Shown here: piece by piece, positions 28,585 to 35,141 of the stretch
Position numbering within the stretch: position 1 is the stretch's first letter
How the letters are laid out: each line of letters starts with the position of its first letter
Assembly (NCBI GenBank): GCA_937944105.1
Contig: CALDZP010000015.1
Span: 1-46,964, forward strand
From: an uncultured Ignavibacteria bacterium
GTDB taxonomy: Bacteria; Bacteroidota; Ignavibacteria; Ch128b
Reading direction: 5' to 3'
Length of the DNA: 46,964 nucleotides
Made by a program: the position numbers and the translations under genes
The notes under the pieces: generated by a model
The model's input: only the letters and a program-made list of their open reading frames with translations
Databases searched by the model: none
What the model was told of the DNA's origin: nothing

Positions 28585-29433
28585 TTATTTTTTAATTACT
28601 ATTCCGAGCCATTCGTCTTCAATTTCTTTTTCAATTAATTTAAAACCGAGTGAAATGTAATTTTCAAGTATATCTTTATCATCTTCAATTAATAAACCTG
28701 ATAATATAACTAAACCGTCTTCTTTAATTTTATCTTTGATCTTTGGCGCTATTTCAATTAATACATTTTTTTGAATGTTCGCAAGTATCAAATCAAAATC
28801 CTTTTCTTCAATGTTGTCTATAGTTCCATATATAAATGAGCATTTATCCTTTACATCATTTTTTTCAAAATTTTCTAAAGCATTTTCCTTTACGAATTCA
28901 TCATTATCACAGGTTATAATTTTACTCGCACCAAGTTTTGCACAAACAATTGCCAGAATTCCAGTACCTGTTCCAACATCAAGAACTTTTGATTTTGGTT
29001 TAATATACTTTTCAATTAGTCTTATCATGATTCTGGTGCTTTGATGATAACCAGTTCCAAAAGACATTTTAGGATCTATTGTAATAACTATTTCATTTTT
29101 ACCAGGAGTGTATTCTCTAAAAGTTGGTTTAATAATTATTCGTTCACTAACTCTAATAGGCTGAATTGATTTTTCCCACTCCACATTCCAGTTTTTTTGT
29201 TCGATAGTTTTACGAAAGATTTCAAACCTTTCAATTAAAGATTCATTTCTAAGATTTGTGAGTAGTTTTTGTAAATAATTAAAATCATCATCACTAAATT
29301 CAGTGAAATAACAGGCAAGTTCATCTTCTCTTTCTTCGATACCAGTGATAGAGTCGATCATATACACTAACCCTGAAATTAATTCCGGAAAAAAAGGTTG
29401 GGTTTTGATAACAATTTCTATAAAATTTTTCAT
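28585..29433 (-). CDS. prmA: Ribosomal protein L11 methyltransferase
   Basis: A cytoplasmic SAM-dependent methyltransferase of 282 residues that modifies ribosomal protein L11. The N-terminal substrate domain is about 1-95. It is followed by DPKMSFGTGYHQSTR (the family's signature before motif I), motif I VLDVGTGTGILAI, the acidic residue in ITCDND, and ANIQKNVL, the N-I-x-x-N-x-L form of the NPPY-type catalytic loop that typifies PrmA. It begins 2 nt after the M28 gene stop, so both are in one minus-strand operon. Length is normal. Confidence 0.93.
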   Translation of the reverse strand: MKNFIEIVIKTQPFFPELISGLVYMIDSITGIEEREDELACYFTEFSDDDFNYLQKLLTNLRNESLIERFEIFRKTIEQKNWNVEWEKSIQPIRVSERIIIKPTFREYTPGKNEIVITIDPKMSFGTGYHQSTRIMIRLIEKYIKPKSKVLDVGTGTGILAIVCAKLGASKIITCDNDEFVKENALENFEKNDVKDKCSFIYGTIDNIEEKDFDLILANIQKNVLIEIAPKIKDKIKEDGLVILSGLLIEDDKDILENYISLGFKLIEKEIEDEWLGIVIKK

Positions 29434-29435
29434 TA

Positions 29436-30431
29436 TTAATACTCACTAAATTTTAATGAATAGATTAAATGTATTAATAATTGTCCTACTTCTTTTAATG
29501 TTTCTTTACTGATGTTTTCGATCGTATCATTTTGTGTGTGCCAGTAATTTCTTCGAGGATTTGGAGAGTCGGCACCAATTAATTCTGCATCAATTATATT
29601 GATAATTTTAATACCAATTTCTCCAAGAGGGATGTGATCATCATAAATTGGATCTGAAATTTCATTTGAAAATGTCTTCAAATTTAATTTGTTTGCTAAA
29701 TTCCAAACAAAATCTACAATATCCGGTGCAAATCTAATAGAGTTTGGTTCCTTTCTAAATCGAGCCTCTTTATCGCCAACCATATCTAAAAGAATTGCAA
29801 ATTGTGGCTTAATATAATCGGGTTTATTCTGTGCGAAATATTTTGCACCAAGAGAATAATTAAGCAAATCTCCTTCCTTTCCATAATCTTCGCCGTCAAA
29901 TAAAACAATATCTACACCATAATCTACATTTTTCTCACTGAGCATTTTTGAAATTGTTAATAGAACAGCTACTCCACTTGCTCCATCGTTTGCTCCAATA
30001 ATTGGCTTATCTCGATCAGCAGGGGAAGTGTCTTTATCTGATCTTGGTCTTGTATCCCAGTGAGCACACAACAAAATTCTGTGTTTACTGTCAGTATTAA
30101 AGGAAGCTATGATATTAGAAAGATTTAATCTTTCACCATTATAACCTGGATAGACAAAATCTTGAGAGAATACAGTATCACAATATTTTTTCAATTCAGT
30201 AAGTAAAAATTCTTTAGTTTTGAGATGTCCAGTTGAATTTGGATTTCTTGGTCCAAATGAAATTTGATGTTTTATATATTCAAAGGCTAAATCTCTATCG
30301 AATTCTGGTACATCAGTTTCAATTAAGGAGAATGTAATTTGTTTGATTTCGGGAGTATCTGATTTTCTATTACAGTGATAAATTGAAAAAGAGATAATTG
30401 CAATTAATAAAAAGAATTTTAATCTCATCAT
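29436..30431 (-). CDS. M28 peptidase / glutaminyl-cyclase-like exported protein
   Basis: A protein of 331 residues, predicted to be a lipoprotein: hydrophobic N terminus and Cys20 in FSIYHC. This is not a canonical lipobox, but Bacteroidota tolerate such variants. The M28 fold shows all zinc ligands: H124 and D126 in AHWDTRP, D149 in GANDGASG, E181 in LFDGEDYG, D216 in LLDMVGD and H298 in NYWHTQND. The combination AHWDTRP plus DGED plus YWHTQND is closest to the secreted glutaminyl-peptide cyclotransferase branch, so the enzyme may cyclise N-terminal Gln or act as an aminopeptidase. A second ATG 3 nt downstream is possible. It is divergent from pstS with a 138-bp shared control region, and prmA follows. 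Confidence 0.85.
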   Translation of the reverse strand: MMRLKFFLLIAIISFSIYHCNRKSDTPEIKQITFSLIETDVPEFDRDLAFEYIKHQISFGPRNPNSTGHLKTKEFLLTELKKYCDTVFSQDFVYPGYNGERLNLSNIIASFNTDSKHRILLCAHWDTRPRSDKDTSPADRDKPIIGANDGASGVAVLLTISKMLSEKNVDYGVDIVLFDGEDYGKEGDLLNYSLGAKYFAQNKPDYIKPQFAILLDMVGDKEARFRKEPNSIRFAPDIVDFVWNLANKLNLKTFSNEISDPIYDDHIPLGEIGIKIINIIDAELIGADSPNPRRNYWHTQNDTIENISKETLKEVGQLLIHLIYSLKFSEY

Positions 30432-30448
30432 TTTTACCTTATTTTTTT

Positions 30449-30456
30449 CAAATATA
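30449..30456 (-). promoter_or_regulatory. -7 box of the M28-prmA operon (TATATTTG)
   Basis: Perfect TAnnTTTG on the minus strand, followed by AAAAAA and ending 17 nt before ATG 30431. The best -33 candidate is CTTG 22 bp upstream, which is at the long end of the allowed spacing. Confidence 0.45.
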
Positions 30457-30507
30457 CACCTTGCATTTAAAACAACATCAAGAATGCTTTATTTTGTTTT
30501 CAATCAG

Positions 30508-30535
30508 TTAACAATTCCTTAACAATTTCTTAACA
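30508..30535 (+). promoter_or_regulatory. Triple TTAACA array, putative Pho box upstream of pstS
   Basis: Three exact TTAACA hexamers at 30508-30513, 30519-30524 and 30530-30535 are each separated by 5 bp, giving an 11-bp period. A degenerate fourth unit (TTTTCA) sits in phase at 30497-30502. The array occupies the -33 region of the pstS promoter, ending 9 bp before its -7 box. This is the layout of PhoB/PhoP-type Pho boxes and the hexamer equals the Bacillus PhoP consensus. Phosphate-starvation activation is therefore likely. Confidence 0.75.
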
Positions 30536-30544
30536 TTATAATTT

Positions 30545-30552
30545 TACCTTTG
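30545..30552 (+). promoter_or_regulatory. -7 box of the pst operon (TACCTTTG)
   Basis: Perfect TAnnTTTG followed by AAAAAA, ending 17 nt before the pstS ATG. No TTTG -33 box is present at the normal distance; the Pho-box array is there instead, as expected for an activator-dependent promoter. Confidence 0.6.
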
Positions 30553-30569
30553 AAAAAAGAGGAAAAATT

Positions 30570-31394
30570 ATGAAAAAATATATTTTATCGATTATAACTT
30601 TAGTTACAATATTTCTTAGTTTGTTTGCAAAAGAAGTTATAACCGTAAAAGGTTCAGACACAATGGTAATTCTTGCTCAAAGATGGGCAGAAGTTTATAT
30701 GAAAAAGAATAAAAATGTCGTGATTCAAGTAACAGGTGGAGGAAGTGGAACTGGAATATCTGCCTTAATAAATGGAACAACTGATATTTGTAACTCTTCT
30801 CGACCTATGAAAAAAGAAGAAAAAATTAAGTTAAAAGAAAAGTATGGTTCACCTGGAATAGAAATAAAAGTTGCTGTTGATGGTTTATCAATTTATGTTA
30901 ATGAAAAAAATCCGATTAACGAACTTAGTGTAGAACAAGTTAGAGATATATATACTGGAAAAATAAACAACTGGAAGGAAGTTGGTGGACCAGATGCAAA
31001 GATCATTAGATATTCAAGGGAGAATAATTCCGGGACTTATGTTTATTTCAAAGATGAAGTATTACTTGGTGCAGATTTTCATCCATCAACACAAAATTTG
31101 CCTGGTACGGCAGCAGTTGTAAATGCTGTTTCAAAGGATAAAAATGGTATTGGTTATGGTGGGGCAGCATACGGTAAAGGAATTAAGGAATTAAAAATTA
31201 AGAAAGATTCTAATTCTCCTGCTTATGCACCGACAATTGAAAATATTAGAAAGGGATTATATCCTATTTCTAGATTTCTTTATATGTATACAAGGACCAA
31301 ACCTGAAGGTGAAGTTAAAAAATTTATTGATTGGGTATTGAGTGAAGAAGGACAGAAGGTTGTATCTCAAGTTGGTTATTTCCCAATTCGTTAA
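30570..31394 (+). CDS. pstS: Phosphate-binding periplasmic protein PstS
   Basis: A protein of 274 residues with signal peptide (1-20, ending LSLFAKE). It captures phosphate in the periplasm and delivers it to PstCA. Phosphate-contact motifs are visible: VKGSDTM at the N terminus, TGGGSGTGISALINGTTDICNSSR with the G-S-G-T loop, SRENNSGTY and the C-terminal LSEEGQKVVSQVGYFPI. Its size is that of the short PBP-like PstS family. GAGGAAAAATTATG supplies the ribosome site. First gene of the operon; its promoter carries the TTAACA array. Confidence 0.93.
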   Translation: MKKYILSIITLVTIFLSLFAKEVITVKGSDTMVILAQRWAEVYMKKNKNVVIQVTGGGSGTGISALINGTTDICNSSRPMKKEEKIKLKEKYGSPGIEIKVAVDGLSIYVNEKNPINELSVEQVRDIYTGKINNWKEVGGPDAKIIRYSRENNSGTYVYFKDEVLLGADFHPSTQNLPGTAAVVNAVSKDKNGIGYGGAAYGKGIKELKIKKDSNSPAYAPTIENIRKGLYPISRFLYMYTRTKPEGEVKKFIDWVLSEEGQKVVSQVGYFPIR

Positions 31395-31408
31395 TTAGAT
31401 ATAAAAAA

Positions 31409-32464
31409 ATGGAAGAAAAACAACCACAGATTGATTTACTTCAGAAGAAATTTTACTTCTCAGATTGGATTGCAAAAATTATTATAAAAACTGTAGCATT
31501 TGTTTCTTTTATTTCAATTATTTTGATTTTTTTATTTGTATTCAGAGAAGCATTCCCTCTTTTTTCTTATCAACCTGATAAAATGTCTTATAAGGAAGAA
31601 GAACTTGAACAGGAAGTTTATGGTGAGGAGCATATTGAAATTGTTACTCCCGATAAATCCGAAAAAAAACTTTCTGCTCAGAATGCATCTGAGGAAGAAA
31701 AATCAATTTGGGATAATATTTTTTCAACTATCTGGGAACCAATTTCATCTAAACCGAAATATGGAATAATACCTCTCGTAATTGGAAGTTTTAAAGTTAC
31801 TTTAATAGCGATTTTAATTGCTGCACCAATTGGTATCCTTTCTGCACTTTTTACATCGATGTTTGCTCCAAAATGGACAAAAGAAATTCTTAAACCAGCA
31901 ATTGAGATCCTTGCAGGTTTTCCTTCAGTTGTTATTGGTTTCTTTGCATTAATTGTGATGGCTTCTTTTTTACAAAATCTTCTGGGTTACCAATATAGAT
32001 TGAATGCATTTGTAGGCGGGATTGCAATGTCGCTTGCTGTAATTCCAATTATTTACACTGTCACAGAAGATTCACTTTCAGCTGTTCCCCAAAGCTACAT
32101 TGAAGCGAGTTTAGCTTTGGGTGCTGAAAAATGGCAAACTGCTCTTTTTGTCGTTTTACCTGCTGCAACACCAGGAATATTTGCTGCAGTTTTACTTGGA
32201 ATTGGAAGAGCGTTTGGCGAGACTATGATTGTATTAATGGCTACTGGAAACGCTGCACTAATGTCACTTTCAATTTTTGAACCCGTTAGAACAATGTCAG
32301 CAACAATTGGTGCTGAAATGGCGGAAGTCGTTTTTGGAGAATTGCATTACAATATTTTGTTTTTCTTGGGCTCTGTTCTTTTTCTCTTCACATTCACTTT
32401 AAATGCTATCGCTGAATTTTATGTCAGGAATAGATTGCTAAAAAAATTTGGTGGTGAAAAGTGA
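31409..32464 (+). CDS. pstC: Phosphate ABC transporter permease PstC
   Basis: A protein of 351 residues with six or seven membrane spans. The EAA loop reads EASLALGAEKWQTALFVVLPAA, typical of PstC. The N-terminal membrane helix (about 23-45) is followed by an acidic, low-complexity insert at about 48-108 (rich in Glu and Lys) before the permease core. This region is longer than in E. coli PstC. The stop overlaps the GTG of pstA by 4 bp. Together with PstA it forms the channel for phosphate. Confidence 0.93.
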   Translation: MEEKQPQIDLLQKKFYFSDWIAKIIIKTVAFVSFISIILIFLFVFREAFPLFSYQPDKMSYKEEELEQEVYGEEHIEIVTPDKSEKKLSAQNASEEEKSIWDNIFSTIWEPISSKPKYGIIPLVIGSFKVTLIAILIAAPIGILSALFTSMFAPKWTKEILKPAIEILAGFPSVVIGFFALIVMASFLQNLLGYQYRLNAFVGGIAMSLAVIPIIYTVTEDSLSAVPQSYIEASLALGAEKWQTALFVVLPAATPGIFAAVLLGIGRAFGETMIVLMATGNAALMSLSIFEPVRTMSATIGAEMAEVVFGELHYNILFFLGSVLFLFTFTLNAIAEFYVRNRLLKKFGGEK

Positions 32465-33372
32465 AGTTGAAAAAAATTATAATGGGTTTTTCAATTAAAA
32501 CCCTTACCGCATTGTCTGCATTTCTAATACTTTCTGCAATTTCCGTAATTATGTTGAATATTATTATAGGTGGATGGTCTCATATTTCGTGGGAATTTTT
32601 AACCACCGCACCAAAAGAAGGAATGACTGAAGGAGGAATCTTCCCGGCTATTTTTGGTACTTTTTTACTTGTTGTAATAATGTCAATATTTAGTGTTCCA
32701 ATTGGAACTATTTCAGCGATTTATTTAAGTGAGTATGCAAGTTCAACTTCAATCATCGCCAGGTATATTAGATTCTCCGTTAACACATTAGCTGGAGTGC
32801 CAGCAATTGTTTTTGGATTGTTTGGACTTGGTTTTTTTATTCAGTTTGTGGGGAAAGGAATGGATAATTTGTTATATGGTGGATTAGAGCTTAAGTGGGG
32901 TCAGCCAAATATTTTGTGGGCGAGTTTAACAATGGCTCTTTTAACTTTACCGGTTGTGATTGTTTCTGTTGAAGAATCTATTAAATCTGTTCCAAAAGAA
33001 TTAAGAGAAGCCAGTTTTGCTCTCGGCGCAACTAAATGGCAAACAATTAGAAAAGTGATTATTCCAAATTCACTAACGGGAATTTTAACAGGTGGTATTC
33101 TTGCTGTTAGTCGTGGTGCTGGTGAAGTTGCTCCAATTTTATTTACAGGAGCTGCTTATTTCCTGCCTTACTTGCCTTCCTCTTTATCCGATCAATTTAT
33201 GGAGTTGGGGTATCATATCTACATTATGAGTACTCAGTCTCCGGATGTGGAAGCTACTAAAGGAATTCAATATGCGACAACTTTAGTTTTGCTTGTTTTG
33301 ACTTTCGCATTAAATTTTTCTGCCATATTTTTGCGTTATAAATTAAGGACGATAAAGAGTAAATTGAGTTAA
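32461..33372 (+). CDS. pstA: Phosphate ABC transporter permease PstA
   Basis: A protein of 303 residues starting at GTG 32461, which overlaps the pstC stop; no better ATG precedes the first membrane helix. Six membrane spans. Its EAA motif is REASFALGATKWQTIRKVIIPNS, followed by GILTGGILAVSRGAGEVAPILFTGAAY, which is characteristic of PstA. Partner of PstC in the inner-membrane channel. Confidence 0.93.
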   Translation: MKLKKIIMGFSIKTLTALSAFLILSAISVIMLNIIIGGWSHISWEFLTTAPKEGMTEGGIFPAIFGTFLLVVIMSIFSVPIGTISAIYLSEYASSTSIIARYIRFSVNTLAGVPAIVFGLFGLGFFIQFVGKGMDNLLYGGLELKWGQPNILWASLTMALLTLPVVIVSVEESIKSVPKELREASFALGATKWQTIRKVIIPNSLTGILTGGILAVSRGAGEVAPILFTGAAYFLPYLPSSLSDQFMELGYHIYIMSTQSPDVEATKGIQYATTLVLLVLTFALNFSAIFLRYKLRTIKSKLS

Positions 33373-33388
33373 CTGAGATTTATTGAAA

Positions 33389-34147
33389 ATGGAAAAAATA
33401 AAAATTGTTACTCGTAATGTGAATTTTTATTATGGGAAAAAACAAGCTTTATTTAATATTAATCTTGAAATTCCTGAAAAAAAAGTTACAGCTTTAATCG
33501 GTCCATCTGGTTGCGGTAAGTCAACTTTTCTAAGAACATTAAACCGGATGAACGATTTAATTGATGGTGCACATTTGGAAGGGGAAGTATTAATAGATGG
33601 AATTAATATTTATCAAAATGGTATTGATGTTGTTGCTTTGAGAAAAAAAGTTGGAATGATATTTCAGAAATCAAATCCTTTTCCGAAATCCATATACGAT
33701 AATGTTGCATATGGTCCTATGATTCAAGGTATAAGGGATAAGAAGATTCTTGATGAGATTGTTGAAAAAAGTTTGAAACGAGCGGCATTATGGGATGAGG
33801 TCAAAGACGAACTTAAAAAGAGTGCTTTGACTCTTTCTGGAGGTCAGCAGCAAAGATTATGCATTGCTCGGGCTCTTGCTATTAATCCAGAAATTCTTTT
33901 GATGGATGAACCAGCCAGCGCACTTGATCCAATTTCAACTATTAAAATTGAAGACTTGATATTTGAGTTAAAACAAAATTATACGATTGTAATTGTTACG
34001 CACAATATGCAACAGGCTGCAAGAGTAAGTGATTACACTGCATTCTTTTATATGGGTCATTTAATTGAATTTGATGATACACGTGTGATTTTTACTGCAC
34101 CTAAGAAAAAAGAAACTGAAGATTACATAACAGGTAGATTCGGTTAG
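33389..34147 (+). CDS. pstB: Phosphate ABC transporter ATP-binding protein PstB
   Basis: A cytoplasmic ATPase of 252 residues. I took ATG 33389 as start; a TTG 6 nt upstream is possible but unnecessary. Walker [11 protein letters not shown]-loop in [15 protein letters not shown] (the phosphate-specific NPFP), signature [15 protein letters not shown], Walker [13 protein letters not shown] and switch His in [13 protein letters not shown] are all present. It follows pstA by 16 bp and powers import of phosphate. Confidence 0.96.
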   Translation: MEKIKIVTRNVNFYYGKKQALFNINLEIPEKKVTALIGPSGCGKSTFLRTLNRMNDLIDGAHLEGEVLIDGINIYQNGIDVVALRKKVGMIFQKSNPFPKSIYDNVAYGPMIQGIRDKKILDEIVEKSLKRAALWDEVKDELKKSALTLSGGQQQRLCIARALAINPEILLMDEPASALDPISTIKIEDLIFELKQNYTIVIVTHNMQQAARVSDYTAFFYMGHLIEFDDTRVIFTAPKKKETEDYITGRFG

Positions 34148-34155
34148 GAGGTTTT

Positions 34156-34824
34156 ATGCAAAAACATTTCGAAACTGAACTTGAAAATTTAAAAATTAAT
34201 ATTACAAAAATGGCAAGTATTGTTGAGCAAATGGTGGAGGATGCATTTAGTGCGTTGATTAATTCTGATTTAGAACTTTGTAGAAAAATCAAAACAAGAG
34301 ATAGAGAAATAGACGCATACGATAATTTAATTAAAACTCAATGTGAAAATATTCTTGCTTTATTTCAGCCTTTTGCTATTGATTTAAGATTTATACTCAC
34401 TGCTTTAATGGTAAATAATCAATTGGAAAGATGTGGTGATATTGCTGTTAATATTACGCAAAGGGTAAAGCCATTAATAGATTATAAATCACTTGTTGAG
34501 GAATCGAAAATTTTGGAAATGGGGAAAGTTGCAAAATCAATGTTTAAAGATGCAATTGATTCTTTTATTAATAGAGATTCAAATCTTGCTGAACAAATTG
34601 GTGAAAAAGATAATATCGTTGATAATTACAATAAAAATATTTTTCGCTTTTTAATCGAAAGAATGAAACTTCAACCAGAATTAATTGAACCTGCTGCACA
34701 TTTAATAATCCTATCACGACATATAGAAAGACTGGCAGATCATTCAACAAATATCGCTGAGGATGTTATCTTTATGGTTAATGCCGAAATCGTTTCACAC
34801 AAGCACAAATTAGGACATCAATAA
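34156..34824 (+). CDS. phoU: Phosphate-signalling protein PhoU
   Basis: A protein of 222 residues made of two three-helix PhoU repeats, each with the E/D-x-x-x-D metal-binding pattern: KTRDREIDAYDNLI (about 50-63) and EKDNIVDNYN (about 153-162). The closing HIERLADHSTNIAEDVIF is the family signature. AGGAGG lies 6 nt before the ATG. PhoU connects PstSCAB with the PhoR sensor and represses the Pho response when phosphate is plentiful. No phoR or phoB lies in the window. Confidence 0.95.
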   Translation: MQKHFETELENLKINITKMASIVEQMVEDAFSALINSDLELCRKIKTRDREIDAYDNLIKTQCENILALFQPFAIDLRFILTALMVNNQLERCGDIAVNITQRVKPLIDYKSLVEESKILEMGKVAKSMFKDAIDSFINRDSNLAEQIGEKDNIVDNYNKNIFRFLIERMKLQPELIEPAAHLIILSRHIERLADHSTNIAEDVIFMVNAEIVSHKHKLGHQ

Positions 34825-34854
34825 AAATCAACACTTTCTCAATACTAATAACAA

Positions 34855-35034
34855 TTATTTAATCGCTTGCTTAATTTTAGTTAGATCATTTTTCGAATAA
34901 TAACTGCATGCTCCTTTCTTTGCCGCAGGTTGAATACCAAGCTCCTGAATTGCTTTTTTAACTTTTGTAGCTGGAACTGACAATTGTTCTGCAATTTTTC
35001 CAACTGTTAATAGTTCTTCTTTTTGGTTTTTCAT
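34855..35034 (-). CDS. Small winged-HTH/MerR-like DNA-binding protein (59 aa)
   Basis: A 59-residue protein with AAGGAG 7 nt before the ATG. It begins MKNQKEELLTVGKIAEQLSV and continues with PATKVKKAIQELGI, an N-terminal helix-turn-helix in the LTVGKIAEQL / VPATKVKKAIQEL pattern seen in excisionase- and MerR-like recognition modules. It ends in a lysine-rich tail with SYYSKNDLTKIKQAIK, plausibly the wing. A perfect -7 box (TATTTTTG) lies 17 nt before the start. It is on the opposite strand to the flanking genes (phoU and the PEP-synthase-like fusion). A DNA-binding regulator is inferred from the fold; the target is unknown. Confidence 0.7.
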   Translation of the reverse strand: MKNQKEELLTVGKIAEQLSVPATKVKKAIQELGIQPAAKKGACSYYSKNDLTKIKQAIK

Positions 35035-35051
35035 TATTAACTCCTTTTTTT

Positions 35052-35059
35052 CAAAAATA
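35052..35059 (-). promoter_or_regulatory. -7 box of the small HTH gene (TATTTTTG)
   Basis: Perfect TAnnTTTG on the minus strand, followed by AAAAAA and located 17 nt before ATG 35034, the same spacing as at pstS and the M28 gene. The -33 region is weak. Confidence 0.4.
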
Positions 35060-35074
35060 TCATTAAAAAAACTT

Positions 35075-35108
35075 TTTGTCTAAAATATTGAAATTTTTCA
35101 TAACTTTT
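35075..35108 (+). promoter_or_regulatory. Candidate promoter of the receiver/PEP-synthase fusion
   Basis: TTTG at 35075-35078 is followed after 22 bp by TAACTTTT (7 of 8 to TAnnTTTG) at 35101-35108. It lies 33 nt before the ATG. Long spacing and an imperfect box make this uncertain. Confidence 0.25.
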
Positions 35109-35141
35109 ATAAGTTAGATATTAACTAATCAGGATATTGCA

